64,000 nt of DNA from Entophlyctis helioformis (lineage: Eukaryota > Chytridiomycota > Chytridiomycetes > Chytridiales > Chytriomycetaceae): contig JAHLKH010000041.1 in NCBI GenBank assembly GCA_025526915.1, positions 107,985 through 171,984 of the forward strand, given 5' to 3'. Below the pieces are notes generated by a model, which was not told the DNA's origin, searched no databases, and saw nothing but the letters and a program-made list of their open reading frames with translations. Position 1 is the first letter of the stretch. Each line of letters begins with the position of its first letter. The position numbers and the translations under genes were made by a program. Below, one piece after another: positions 24,401 to 35,959 of this stretch.

Positions 24401-27026
24401 GCTGTTTCAACAGCAGCGTCGGCAGGCGCTGGGGGCTCGTCTTGTGCAAACGACTCGGTGTTGACGGCATCGCGACTTGCACCACGGCTGGCGGCCTTGA
24501 TGCTGCTGGCTGACGATCGTTGGGCTTGTTGATCTGCCTCGGTCAACCGTGAAACACTGCCTCGAGCAGACGCAGGCTTGGAGGACGCTTTTGGGGTTCC
24601 AGTGCCTTGATCCGGAGCTGCAACAACAGCATCGGCAAGACTGTGACGACTTGAGCGCGCCGATGCTGCATTGGAGGGCGGCTTACCGGACGTCGTGGTA
24701 GGCGCATGTGTGATGGACGTCCGCGACTGGCGGGCACTAGCCAGCTTGGGCTGCGATCTGCTCAGGCTCTCGAGCGACGGGAGCACGTTGTCGAATGCCG
24801 AGATCGGAGCAGGTGCACCAGCGGGTTCAACAGACTGCTCCTGCTGCTGCTGCACCGTGGCTGATGCATCTTGGCCAGCGTCTTCCGGCTTGTCAAAGTC
24901 AAAGTCGAATTCATAGCCGAACGAGCCAGTCTCGGTCGATGGCTGCGGTGGCGCATCCACTGGCTCAGGCTGGTGCTGAGCGGGTTCCAGCGGCGGCTGC
25001 TGCTGCTGTTTCTCGGGCAGCTCCTCAAGCACCATGTCTTGCAGCGATCGAGAGATGTTCTTGGCGTCAGACTCCTCGACGACGAATGCCTCCTTGATCA
25101 CTGGCTTGAGAGTCGGCGTGGACGGCTCGCCAAGCGACTGGCGAGACACGGACGCAGTGCCAGACTTGGATCCCGAGCGGCTCGGCTCATCGTCGTCGAA
25201 CGAGTTCGAGTCCGACTCGCCCTCGCCCTCGCTGCCAAAGTCCGAGAACCCGGAGGATGTCGGGAACGTCGAGTTGCGTGTTGGGCGGGCACTCTTGGGA
25301 CGCGCGAAGCGATGCGGCTCAAGATTGTCGCCCGATGCGTGCTTGGAGGGCGACGACGAGTCAGGGGCAGCCTTGTCCTGCTGCTCTGCTTCGGTGAACG
25401 CGTCGACCGAGATGGACACCGTCTTCTTGCTGCTGATGATGTTTTCAGAGCTGAGCTGCTCCTTTTCGTCGCGCTTTAGGATACCCGATGTGGTGCGCGG
25501 CGACGAGGGCAGCATGAGAGCAGCGCTGTCGGCACCAGGATGTGCCTTGGCAATGACGCGCTGCAGAAGCCTGCGAAGAAGCATCTCGGCAGCTTCAATG
25601 TTGCCAGCCTCGTACTCCTGCTTGGCGGCTTCAAAGAGCGTCACAAGACAACCGTCGGATTTGTCGATGCGGGCTTCCATGGCAGCAATGCGATCCGAGG
25701 CTGCCGCCGAGCCGGGTGCATGGCGGGACTTTGGTGTCTTTGGTGTCTGGTTGGAGCTGGATGCAGGCTTCTTGTCGCGACCAGAGTGCGCGTGCTGCTT
25801 GCGGAACTTGGCGCTGTCTTGCTCGTACTCCTTCTTGCGCTTCTTCTGCAGACGCTTGAGGCGTGCCTCGATCTCCTTGCGAGTGACACCGAGTGCTTGC
25901 AGCTTGGCCGGTGGCTGATCGCGCAGACGCTCAAGAAGCATGTGCTCTGCGCTCAAGATGGCATTGGGCTTCTCAGAGTACAGAAGAGCAGTCTTGTGCA
26001 TCGCCACTGGGAACTGCTCGAAAAAGTCTGGGTAAGGCGGCACCACATCGTCCGACTGGGCACGCCATGTGAGCATGAAAGATCGAGTCGCATGTTAGCA
26101 ATGCCAGACAAGACCACTCGCTGACACGCCGCCTTGGATGGATGGATGGATCGATGGATGTGGTCATGCAAGAGCAGCTCGACTTACCCGTCCAATACGG
26201 TGCGGTCGTGCCTCCTGATGTTGTGCCTGGACACGAAGCGCAATCTGTGCATCCCGAAGACATGATGGAAGCTGCATGAGCAAGTGCAAGGCGGAATGGC
26301 ATGGCAACAGCAAGCCACTGGTGTCGTGCACATGCAGAAGTTTCTGTTGCTCACCTCGATATCATGGTCAAGCTCGCGCTCCATCTGCTTGCGTCTTATC
26401 GCATCTTCGTAAGCCCGCTTGTCGAGCTGGATCTGATTGTACTTGAAGACCTTGGCATCGACAATCTTGCCCTCTTCATCAATCTGCGGTATGGACGGGT
26501 AGAGTAGGGCAGGACATGACATGGCATGGCATGGCACAAGACGTGTGAGCAGCGCGCGTTGTATGCCATGTCCAAAGGAGTGGATCTGAACAAGGCAGCC
26601 GGCCAGCGAATGGACTCGCAGACAATGATGCGAGTCGGGAGGCTCGGCCGCCAGATCCGCACGTGGGAACCCATGACAATGCCATGATGTGCAGTATGCG
26701 AGATCGTGGAGCGACGCATGCAAACAGACGGGACTGGGAGAGCGGGAATGGAGCACGTGCTGGGGATCGGGGATCGGGGAACGGGGAACAGATACAGACA
26801 AGCAGCGTGCTTCAAAGACTTACGAGCCCAAGCCTAACGAGGTGGTTGCGCGTGTTTGGGCTATTGAAGTAGTCGCGCAGATGCTCGTCCATGAGCGGCT
26901 CGTAGGGCGGCATCTGTGTGTTGACAAGATTGATGTCGTATGTCCTCTCCTTGATGCGCTCCCGGTGGTGCTTCCATTTCCTGTTTACATCGAGTCAAGG
27001 CAATGTGGGCGATGAGCCAATACGCC

Positions 27027-27061
<35 letters not shown>

Positions 27062-27443
27062 AGAGACAGAGTGAGGATCGCCATGCCATGGCATGTGCAG
27101 ACTGGGGCTGCAATGAGACTGCACAGCGCACGCCGTCTCTGCCCGAGCTGCTGCGGCATTTTCGACCCAATGTGACAATGCATGGCATTGCATCTGCGGC
27201 ACGGCATCGTGACACAGAACAGCAGCACCCATCACAGCCGGACAGCCAGACAGGGCAGATGCGACACGATCAGCAAGGCGTGCCAACTCACCGCTCAGTG
27301 TCCAGCAAAACATTCGTGTCTGCTGCTGACGGATCGTGTCGCAACTTGGGCATCGCCAGGTGCGTCTGTCTCGAGAACCGAGTGATGTCCGAGAAGATGT
27401 TGTCGAACGCTGATTTCGGCGCAACGGCGCCACTTGCGCTCAT
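15402..27443 (-). CDS. giant ERICH3-like ciliary protein with 38-residue tandem repeats
   Basis: Exons 27292-27443, 26824-26980, 26355-26483, 26188-26271, 22449-26055 and 15402-22374, each supported by splice signals and phase; the last intron (22375-22448) has GTAAGT and a CACTAAC branch site. The N-terminal block (LMDEHLRDYFNSPNTRNHL, then LGLIDEEGKIVDAKVFKYNQ) resembles the start of vertebrate ERICH3, a protein of motile and sensory cilia. A Lys/Arg coiled coil follows (RLKRLQKKRKKEYEQ). The rest is Ser/Ala/Pro-rich and probably disordered, with repeated SRAASR-type motifs, three SYSIDAFEDHLSDH-like boxes near 22800-23030, then the 38-residue array. Total is about 3,700 residues. Three one-base indels in the array (near 20196, 19335, 19227) break the frame; undoing them closes the frame exactly. 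The ERICH3 link is from recognised similarity, not a search. Confidence 0.8.
16785..21195 (-). repeat. coding minisatellite, about 38 tandem copies of 114 bp
   Basis: Each unit encodes 38 residues, beginning MSFDRATRTDLPPSAPLSRA and ending with a DDRHSEVAGS block. Copies differ at a few fixed positions (ATR/AMR, PLS/PLT, QSHQQ/QSHKQ/ESHQQ) and by synonymous changes. Unit length is a multiple of three, so copy-number change keeps the frame. The core LPPSAPLSRA also occurs once just upstream (about 21470, followed by ASRKRLAAS) outside the array, so the array probably grew from that local sequence. The final copy is truncated and continues as AGSEKTPLATS. Confidence 0.97.
27027..27060. repeat. 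(CA)n microsatellite in an intron
   Basis: About 15 CA dinucleotides followed by a short GA-rich run, within the first intron of the ERICH3-like gene. Confidence 0.95.
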
Positions 27444-27669
27444 AGCGGCGTGCGACAAGTGCGTGTCTGCTGTGTGTCTGCTGTGCGGCTACTGTGTGTA
27501 TCCTGTGGTGCAAAGGCAGATCGCTGCCGGTACCGACTCGATGTGCTGCTCGCTTTGCGGGTGGTGTACGCTCGCTTTGCGGGAGGATGTGATCAGTTGT
27601 TGGCAAGTGAAGTCGCTGGTCAGATGTGATTCGCACAGGGGCAAGCTTTGTCAAGTGGCTGAAGAGGAT

Positions 27670-28323
27670 TTATTCGAAAAACAAGGCCAGAATGCGCGAG
27701 ACGTTTCCCTGGTGCTCGTTGATGAGTGCGAGAGCCTCTTCGCGAGAACAAAGGACCAGATCCATCACAAGCTCAACGGCCGACTCGTCGACTGCCACGA
27801 TCGCGGCAGGCGTTTCGGCGCTTTCGCTCGACCCAGATCCGTTGGCGCCGCTCACGTCGCTTGTGCTGGTATGCGCACTATTGCTGTTTGACGTTGCAGC
27901 ATTGGGCTGTGTCGGGCTTGTGTTGGTCGAGTTGTCGGTGCTATCTGCAGGCGTTGCAGAAGCAGCGCGACTGCCCTTGCTGCTTCCAGGCAGGATTGGC
28001 AGCCATGGCACAGAGTGGCCAGCCAGGAACTGTGCCGTGATGGCATCGCCTTCAAGATCGTGAATTCGAAACACTCGCTCGAACCTGCAATGCCTCGCGG
28101 CAGCCATTGTGTCAGTGCCTGTCTAAATCCAAGGGCGTTGCATCGCCGCTGTGTAGCACCTGTCATGCTCAGACTGCATCGTAAACCACTTGCGATGGCT
28201 CTTGAGCAGCTCGTCCAGAACGCGAACAAGTATCGGGTCGGTGCCTGCCTGCGTTTCTGCGACTTTGGCCGAGCCCTGCAGATGGCTTTCTTTGACAGAT
28301 GCTCGTGCCATGGCGTCCCCAGG

Positions 28324-28370
<47 letters not shown>

Positions 28371-30560
28371 GCGCGTTGCGGGCAAGCGAAAGGATAGGCC
28401 CGCGACAGACTGCTGCAAGCAACTCTCGAGCACGTCGATAATGAGTCGACAGCTGTTTCGCCCTGATAGTCAGTACAGGCAGGCGTCATGCAAGTGGAGT
28501 CCAGGCTGTGCAGAACTTCTATCGAGTGATCACCTCGTCGTTTTCAGAGCTTGGCGCATCTGATTGGTTCGACAGTGGATGTGGCTTGACAGGATACTTG
28601 AGAGCAAGCAAGTAGGATATCTCTCGAACCGAGCCGTGCTGGCCAAGAACCTGATCGGCATGTGGTGCGATACGCGTCCGAAGCGTATCGCTGGCGCGTG
28701 CCCACCACAGCTCTGCCGTTTCGCTCCCCAGATCAAGTGCGAGCCGACCGCGCATCAGATAGATCAGACACTCTATGCGACGGATGGCAAACAGCGCCGC
28801 AGAAAGCGCCGCAGATGCAGACAGGATGAGCGATAACGAGTCGATCAGTGTTTGGAACACGGACGTCTGGTCAAGCGTGAAATGCGCGAGTTGTGTTGGC
28901 AGCGCCTGCAATGCCTTTCGAGTGCATTCCCGAATACGAACGGCATCGTGTGTATGAGCCGCGCCGCTGGACCCGTCGATCCCCGCACTATCCACGTCCT
29001 GCTGGACCTCCATCGGACTGTACTGCCCTTGATCATTCATGCCGTCGTCGCTCGCAAGGTCGTCGCGTATGCTCAGTCCGCGATGCTCGCAATAGTCGCG
29101 CGCAAGCACGTAGAGATACGATCGGTCGTAGCTGAGCGACGAGACTTGGCGTTTCATGGCAAACTCAAGGCCGCTAAACTCGGAGCTGCCGGCCGCTTCA
29201 AGCAGACCGCGCCGCAAGACGGACCGAGCTTTGCGCGGCGCGATGCCTGCCGCCTGAGCAAGAATGGCAACCTCCTCGTCGTTGATGGCGATGGATGCAT
29301 CTTCCAGATCGGTGCCGCTCTCGTTTGCAAGCAGTGGCGAGTTGGGCAATGACGACTGGCTGGCGTCGGGGAGCAGAAAGTGGCGTGAAACGTCGTCGAA
29401 CAAGGGAGATCCCCCCTTGAGAAAGAAGAGCATGTTTTGGACGAGGCAGAGGTACCTGTTTGTGGCAGGCGGCGATGAGTCTGGGCTCTGATCGAACCTG
29501 GCCTGGCCCGATTACGCAGGACAGTACCTCAGCAGGAGTGGCAGACCAGGCTCAGCAACGCCTGCGGTTTTGATAATCTCGTCGTAGACCGTCTCGGCAA
29601 CAGCGTTCTTGGTCTGAGTGATCCTGTATTGACGGCACGAGTGTCAGCATACCATGTTGGGCAGCGATTGCCGCCAATGCAACTGGCACTCGCCAGTCTG
29701 GCGTGGGATCGTTGGCTGGATTCTTTGCGGCTGGCTCCTTGTCAAGAGTAGCATCGATCCGTCAGCGGACTCTTTGTGGGGAGCGACCGTCGCTGGACGG
29801 GGACTGCCCAGAGTCACGACGAGTTTCATGAGCAGCGCCTTGGCATCGTGCTGCTGATCCAAGCCCATGCTGCTGATGAGATCGGCGAGCCGTGCGGCTT
29901 GGATGAACTCGAGCGTTTTGTGCGACCGTTCGTGAGGTGCAGCAGCGGAGATGGTCTCGCAGAAGACAAGGAGGGAAACGCCGAAGGCGAGGAACGGGTT
30001 GGTGTCCAGGACATGCTGGGCACGGACAGCCAGCAGCTCCTGCGCGTCCTGTGCGCTGCCGGTCAGGATCTGTGATCGGAGGCTCTGTCAGGCGCTCCAA
30101 CGTGAGGACATGCTCTTCCAGCTCGTGGTGGCGCTGCACAGCTCCCGATTCATCGACTCTGGCGATACGACTGGCGCAGCCCGCGCATCGTGTCTGACTG
30201 GCAGACTGCGGCGGGACGGCGGCGGGACGGCGGCGGGACGGGTCGACTCTCACCTTGGCCAGCTGGACATCTTCTGGAAGTGCCGAGTCTCGGCTGCCGA
30301 TGAGCTGAGTCTGCGAGCTAAAGAACCGCAGATACTCTATCGTGAGCGAGTCTGTCGGTTGGCGGTCGTCAGCCAACGCTGGTCCACGCTGGCCCATGCG
30401 AGTCCTTGTCGGCTCTTGATGTGTGTGGGCCTTCCTGCCTATCCGGCAGCAGAGCCATACAGCAGAGCCATACAGCAGAGCCGTGCAGCAGAGCCATGCA
30501 GCAGGCGGGCTAACAGATGCAGTGGCACGCACCAAGCACGTCGAGATTCAATGTTGTCAT
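27670..30560 (-). CDS. uncharacterised protein with C-terminal UBA-like domain
   Basis: Eight exons fit by phase: 30533-30560, 30254-30351, 30110-30133 (tentative microexon), 29653-30069, 29528-29613, 28534-29455, 28160-28452 and 27670-28084, giving about 760 residues. Exon 1 is MTTLNLDVL plus one base. The N-terminal half is alpha-helical (FLAFGVSLLVFCETISAA; YLRFFSSQTQLIGS). The C-terminus (VMDLVLCSREEALALINEHQ to the final FFE) has the three-helix look of a UBA/CUE ubiquitin-binding domain. A Ser or Ala/Gln low-complexity run comes from an AGC microsatellite. I do not recognise the family; a ubiquitin-linked role is inferred only from the C-terminus. Exon 3 and the exon 4/5 junction are the weakest parts of the model. 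Confidence 0.65.
28322..28367. repeat. (GCT)n / (AGC)n coding microsatellite
   Basis: About 15 trinucleotide units inside the UBA-like gene; in the modelled frame on the minus strand they encode poly-Ser. Confidence 0.95.
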
Positions 30561-30633
30561 GGCCGTCGGAGTTGATGCAGAAGATTGAGTAGTTCCGTAT
30601 GACCACGGCCAAGCCGATGGCCAACACGTTTAT

Positions 30634-31670
30634 TCAGATGAACATGGTGCCGTGCGAGACAGTGACGGCATCGCCGACAATCTGCACGGTGCCCTTGTCG
30701 GCCAGATACGTGAGGTGCATGTCGCCCGAGCGCGCACTCGCCTGGTGGGCACGAAGAGCGTTCTTTCCAAGCTTCGCCTCCCAGAACGGCGCCAGACCAC
30801 AGTGGGCGCTTCCACACACGGGATCTTCGGGGATGCCGCAACGAGGCGCAAACGCTCTCGACTGAAAGTCGGCGTTGCGGCTTTCGGCATCGGCAGCGGT
30901 TGTCACAATCACAATGCGCGTGTCGAAGCGCACGACAAGGCTCTGGTCGGGCTCGATGGCCTGGATGGGCACCACGCCGTCGATCTCGACGATGATGTCG
31001 AACTTGGTCCTGTTGGTCGAGAGGATGCGCTCGGGTGCAATGCCGAGGGCCGCGGCCATCTCGACGCGGTCAATGTCGGCAGGCGCAGCAGGTGCCGCGG
31101 GGAACGTCATCTCGAGCGTGGTGGTCATGTTGGCAGGGTCGGCATCTCGGCACGCAACCACGAGCTCGCCAGAGAGCGTCTGGAAGCGGAGAGGGCGGGC
31201 AGTGCGCTGATCGGCAGTCATCTTGGAGAAGAGGGCGTGCGAGGCAGCCAGCGTGGCATGGCCGCACAGCTCGACCTCGACGGTTGGCGTGAACCAGCGC
31301 AGCCGGAAGTCGTGCGTGCTGGTCGGCGTGAGCGGCACCACAAACGACGTCTCGGCCAGGTTGAACTCTCTGGAGTGGAGTGAGCATCACAGCTCGGGCA
31401 GCGGCAGGCACACAGGCACAGGCACAGGCACACAGGCACATACCTGGCAATCTTGCCAAGGGTCGCATCGTCGTAGAACTGGTCAATGACCACAATGGCC
31501 GCAGGGTTGCCTGCGAAGCGGGACTTGGTGAAGGCGTCGACGACGGTCTGCGTGCGTGCCGCCAACGCAGGGCATGTCAGCGTGCGAGTCTGGCCATGGG
31601 CAGACAGGAAGCGTCGTGTGTGCATCTGCGCTTGGGGACCCACAAAGGAGATCTGCTTCGAGTTTGTCAT
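30634..31670 (-). CDS. PhzF-family isomerase/epimerase-like protein
   Basis: Three exons, 31644-31670, 31444-31547 and 30634-31369, give 288 residues, the usual length of the family. The spliced N-terminus reads MTNSKQISFTVVDAFTKSRF, the classic PhzF opening, followed by AGNPAAIVV. The catalytic glutamate is in EFNLAETSFV. Other family blocks are WFTPTVEVELCGHATLA and, near the end, EDPVCGSAHCGLAPF. PhzF proteins have a diaminopimelate-epimerase fold; the substrate of most eukaryotic members is unknown, so no reaction is assigned. Intron 2 contains a small (ACAGGC)n repeat. Confidence 0.92.
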
Positions 31671-31899
31671 GGCGGCTGCTGGATCGAGAGGCAAGCCGAG
31701 CAACATGCGCCACCATTTTATAGACGGTAGAACGACTACATGAACAGCTGTTGGCGAGTTGGATGACTAAGCTGACGTCCAGATGACTAAGATGACGGCT
31801 GTCCCATCCAGCACGCAATGCCCTCCGCTGGATCTGTGCCTCCTGTGTCGTGCTGTGCTGTATGTGCCGTTCGTTTCTGAGTTGCTTTATTGTGGCTCT

Positions 31900-32682
31900 C
31901 TACGCACGCTCGATCTTGGTCTCAACGTCGAGCACACTGACCGACTCGCCAGCCTTCTCGTCGTAGTCTGCCCACTCTCTGTCGGTCAGGTCGATCTCCT
32001 TGAACTTGGTGTTGGACTCGACACCAACGGCCTGGAACGGTGCCTGTGGTGCATGCAATCGTCAGCTCATCTCGGCGAAGCTCGGCACAGCGTGGCTGCC
32101 ATCGCATGCACGGCTCAGGCGAGGCGGACGGCTTACGAGAGGGATCCACTCAACAGGCTCCCAGCCGCGGCACTCGAGCTTGAGCAGCGGCGCCATCTTG
32201 CCGCTCTTGTCTGCCGGGTACGGCTTCAGGGTCGCCATGTCGAGGCTGACGTTGCCGTCTCTCTTGCAGAACTTGCAGCGCATGTTCAGGTTGGCAGAGC
32301 CGCGGCCGCCTGGCACCTCGACTTGATCTCTTGCGTTCACCGACACCTGGCTGTCGTGCTTCTCATGGCAAGAAGTGCATTCAAACTGCAGCCATGTCCG
32401 TCATATGTGTGCGTATGTGTGAGAGTGCCAGCGAGAGAGAGTGGCAAGCGGCTGAGTGCGGCGTGCTTGCCTTGAACTCCCACGGATAGTCGAGAGGGTT
32501 GGCAGGCACAAGGTCGGTCAGGCCAACCACCTCGGCCTGCCAGCAGACTTGATAGAACTGCAAAGCGTATCCGTCTTCCAGTTAGTTGTGTGCTGGCTGG
32601 CGGCTGCCTGCCTGCCTGGCTGTCCGTCCTGACCGGCAGCTTGCCGTCGACCGGCTGCCAATGGGAGCCAACTCACAGGCAT
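31900..32682 (-). CDS. CXXC zinc-binding protein (CZIB/UPF0587 family)
   Basis: Four coding exons, 32677-32682, 32471-32557, 32137-32385 and 31900-32043, give 161 residues, about the size of human CZIB (C1orf123). Metal ligands are the two CxxC pairs in FECTSCHEKH and MRCKFCKRD. Other family marks are CRGWEPVEW and, near the C-terminus, DLTDREWADYDEKAGESV. The first coding exon is only six bases (Met-Pro). The second intron has a GC donor (AAG|GCAAGC). The cellular role of this zinc-binding family is poorly known. Confidence 0.92.
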
Positions 32683-32824
32683 GTTGATCGTGGTGGAAAA
32701 TCACCGTCATCATCGCCAACGGATCTTGATGGCCTTCAAAAGCACCCAAGTGCTGCCCACCAACAAGGAAACTCTGTTTGGCTGGTGGATTGCTTTATGG
32801 CTGCAGGCTGGCCAGAAAAAGTGA

Positions 32825-34240
32825 TCACAGCGATGCAGACTTCTTGGACTCGTAAGCAGCGACCCACTCCTTGAAGCGCTCCTCTTCACCGTCGGCCATC
32901 TTGTATGTGTGCTTGCCGGGCACTGGGAACGCACGGGCCCGCACGGCATCAGAAAACTCACGCAGCCCGCCAATCGCCTGCTCGCCAACTGCCGCATACA
33001 CATTCGAGAACCTGTGCATCAGCCGCAACAGAGGGCGGTGATCAGCTGCCAGCTCCGTTCATCATCAACACGCAGAGCATGCAAACGACCTACTTGGGCG
33101 ACAGTTTGTCATACACGCCCAGCGCGTCCATCATCACGAGCACCTGGCCAGACGTGTCCGGCCCTGCTCCAATGCCAATGGTGGGCACCTTGAGCTGGCT
33201 GGTCAAAAATCGCGCAACCGCCTGCGGCATCGCCTCCAGCACAATCGAGAAACAGCCGGCCTCCTGCAGAGCAAGCGCGTCTTCCAGCAGGCCTTGCGCC
33301 TTTTCCAGAGTCTTGCCCTGGACCTTGAACCCGCCGAGCGACGTCTGCCGCTGCGGAGTCAGCCCAATGTGGCCCATGACGGGGATGCCGACATCGGTGA
33401 TGCGCTTGACAGTCGCGCTGATCTCGACGCCGCCCTCGAGCTTGACGGCCTCGACGTTGCCCTCATGGATGAAGCGGATGGCGTTGCGGAGTGCATGCTC
33501 TGGGCTCACTTCAAACGTGCCAAACGGCATGTCGCCAACGAGAAACGCGCACGTCGATCCACGCGCAACGGCTTTGGAGTGGTGCATCATTTCCTGTTCA
33601 TCGCAGCCATGCGTGCAGCCATGCATCAGAGTGTGTGAGCATACAGACGCATGGCCATGCCCGAGAGACCACTAAGCATGCCATGCACAGCATCAGGGGC
33701 ACTCACCTCGAGAGTGATCTTGTTGGTCGATTCATAGCCCAGAGCGACCATGGCAAGCGAGTCGCCCACAAGGCAGATGTCGATGCCGGCCTTTTCGACA
33801 AACATGCCGGTCGGGTAGTCGTGCGCAGTCATGACCGTGATGGGCGTGCCTTCCTTGTACAGCTTGTGCAGCGTTGGAATCGTCACCTTCTTGCGGCCTG
33901 TTGCCATCACGGCCGGTCAGCCATCAGCAGGCGTCATCACGGCCGGTCAGCCATCAGCAGGCCTCGGCCGAGCAGAGCACATCCACGGGAACGGCCACGC
34001 ACTTTGGTTCGCTGCAGTCTTTGGCTCTGGGGGCGGCGAGCTGAACGAGCGTGTCTGCATGGTGCCGCTGCCGTGCCGCATGGACGCTGCGGTTGCTGCG
34101 GTTGCGGCCATGGCTGGAATGCCGCTGTGCACCGCACAGGCAGTCGCTCGCGCCGCTGATGCCGCTGATGCCGTTGATGCCGCTGCTGCTGGCGTGCGGC
34201 TTGCCACACACGTCCGAAGAAATCGCTGCACTGGCTGCAT
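32825..34240 (-). CDS. ECM31: 3-methyl-2-oxobutanoate hydroxymethyltransferase (ketopantoate hydroxymethyltransferase)
   Basis: Committed step of pantothenate synthesis: transfer of a hydroxymethyl group from methylene-tetrahydrofolate to ketoisovalerate. Exons 34003-34240, 33707-33897, 33094-33593 and 32825-33011 give 371 residues. Exon 1 encodes an Arg/Ala/Ser-rich, acid-poor leader ([18 protein letters not shown]... RSFSS) that looks like a mitochondrial targeting peptide. The core starts at [16 protein letters not shown]; PanB motifs are [37 protein letters not shown] and [16 protein letters not shown]. An internal ATG at 33907 could give a shorter form starting near the core if exon 1 is not used. 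It lies 68 bp downstream of the next minus-strand gene. Confidence 0.95.
33905..33962. repeat. 30-bp direct duplication at the 3' end of an intron
   Basis: Two adjacent, nearly perfect copies of a 30-bp unit (starting CATCACGGCCGGTCAGCCAT) lie in intron 1 of the ketopantoate hydroxymethyltransferase gene. Each copy contains a GCTGACC branch-like site on the minus strand, so the presumed branch site is doubled. Confidence 0.9.
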
Positions 34241-34308
34241 TGTCGATCGCTGGCCAAAGAGTTCATTGCGTGCCCACTCAGCAACTCAGCACCAGCCCCG
34301 GTGGCGCA

Positions 34309-35808
34309 TCACGACCCCTGCTCAAGCAGCTCTTCGACGCGAAGACGATCCTTCTCGCTGAACAGCTTGTCGACCTTGGGCTTGTTGTCGCGAATGACAA
34401 GGTGTTCCTTGAGTCGGATGGCATCGATCGAGGTCGACTGCCCCTCGACCAGAAACTGCAGCTCCTCCTCCTGTTCACAGCGTCTGGTTAGCTGAAAGTC
34501 ACCACCTGCCGTGCACAACAAGAGCGCAGGTAGACTCACCCGTGTCTGCAGGATCTTGCGCACCTTCTCGCGCATCCGTCGTCGCGCCATGGCTGCCCCT
34601 TCCTCGCCCACACGGCGGCTGTTTGGATCCTCGATCGCCTTGTGCAGCAGCTCCCATTTCTTGCGCGCAGCCTCCACAACCTGCCGGATCCGGTAATGCT
34701 CGTCCTTTAGCCACCGCCGCGACCGCCGCTCGCTCTGTCCAATCTGCTCGGCAACCGACGGCGGCGGCTTGTCGTACGCCATGTACTTGGCGCGCGTGAG
34801 CGGGTCGAGCCGGCCCATCTGCCTCGACGACAGGCCTGCTGGGTTAAAGCTGGATTTCGTCGACAGAGGGAACGGCGTGTACGTGATATCGTCCAGTCCG
34901 ACGTTCTCGTTGGCATCGTTCTTGCCACCGCTGCCGCCGGCACTTGCACCACCGTTGGCTGCATTCGAGTTGCCTTGGCCGCCGCCACCGCCGCTGCCCC
35001 CACCTCCACGGCCAAGACCCGGTGCGGCCGATCCGCTTGTTGCGCTGCCTGGCGCCACGCGTCCCGAGTTGGCTGACGGCGACCGTTGGACAGACAGGCC
35101 TGCACCACCACCTCCGTTGGATGCGTTGGCGCCGTTACTGCCACCAGCACCGCCCGCGATGGACGATGCACCTCCAGGCAGCCGCTGATGTTTGATGACG
35201 GGCAGCTGCGGTGTCTGTCCGGCTGTCGTCGATCCGCGACCAACAGAGCTTGATGCATCGCCACCCGCGCCGCCAGCGTCCGACACGGTGCCAGCTCGTC
35301 GTCGGCCAGCAATCGGCCCACGCGTCGCACGTCCAGCCGTCGTCTCGCCGCCAGCCACGCTCCCGGCCACAGACGGCGACACGTGTCCAGTCCCACCACC
35401 ACCACCGCCGCCGCCGCCGCCCGTCTCGCCTCCTTCATGTCCACGACCCGACGCGCCGCGCCTGCCCATCGCTGGCCCGCCGCTCCCCGAGCCAGCCCCC
35501 GCAGCACGATCGTCGCCGTCGCCCTCTTCGGCCGTGGCAGCCAGCCCGCCGCCCCGCTGGACACGCCGGTAGCTCTCGTCAATGAGCCGCGACGTGGACG
35601 AGCGTTTGAATCTCTCCGACATGACGAGCGGCACTTTGAGCGGCGGACCGGGCGGCAGCCGCGCGGCAGCCGTCGAGGCGTCCATGATGCCCATGGATGG
35701 TGTGTGGAAGGCCAGCGAGGCCGACGTTGCGATCGAGGATGCAATCGACGGCGGCGGCCTGTGCTGCTGCGGCGTGTAGGCATGCGATGGCGATTGCTGC
35801 GCGGTCAT
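34309..35808 (-). CDS. uncharacterised Gly-rich protein with conserved charged C-terminus
   Basis: Two exons, 34540-35808 and 34309-34470, encode 476 residues. The first 300 residues are low complexity: Pro/Ser at the start, then poly-Gly and Gly/Ser/Ala runs. The last 160 look folded and conserved: DITYTPFPLSTKSSFN, LDPLTRAKYMAYDKPPPS, a long basic helix (RRSRRWLKDEHYRIRQVVEA), and after splicing TREEELQFLVEGQSTSIDA. I do not recognise the family. The helix-rich basic tail would suit a subunit of a nuclear complex, but nothing more specific can be claimed. It is divergent from CEP104, 151 bp between start codons. Confidence 0.75.
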   Translation of the reverse strand: MTAQQSPSHAYTPQQHRPPPSIASSIATSASLAFHTPSMGIMDASTAAARLPPGPPLKVPLVMSERFKRSSTSRLIDESYRRVQRGGGLAATAEEGDGDDRAAGAGSGSGGPAMGRRGASGRGHEGGETGGGGGGGGGGTGHVSPSVAGSVAGGETTAGRATRGPIAGRRRAGTVSDAGGAGGDASSSVGRGSTTAGQTPQLPVIKHQRLPGGASSIAGGAGGSNGANASNGGGGAGLSVQRSPSANSGRVAPGSATSGSAAPGLGRGGGGSGGGGGQGNSNAANGGASAGGSGGKNDANENVGLDDITYTPFPLSTKSSFNPAGLSSRQMGRLDPLTRAKYMAYDKPPPSVAEQIGQSERRSRRWLKDEHYRIRQVVEAARKKWELLHKAIEDPNSRRVGEEGAAMARRRMREKVRKILQTRVSLPALLLCTAGGDFQLTRRCEQEEELQFLVEGQSTSIDAIRLKEHLVIRDNKPKVDKLFSEKDRLRVEELLEQGS

Positions 35809-35959
35809 GTTTGCTGTCCGAGCGGGGAGAAGCCGCCCGTTTGTGTTTGTTTGTCGGTCGGTCGACCGTCGGGCTTGGCCGCAATCACGAGATTGTTGGT
35901 CGGACGAGACGCAGGCAAGCGGCAGACGAGACGAGAGCGAGAGCGAGACGAGAGCGAGC

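Noticed and set aside
33947..34284. Three overlapping minus-strand frames near 34.0-34.3 kb as alternative leaders of ketopantoate hydroxymethyltransferase
   Set aside because: Only the frame starting at 34240 splices in phase to the core and looks like a mitochondrial leader; the others end without a compatible donor.
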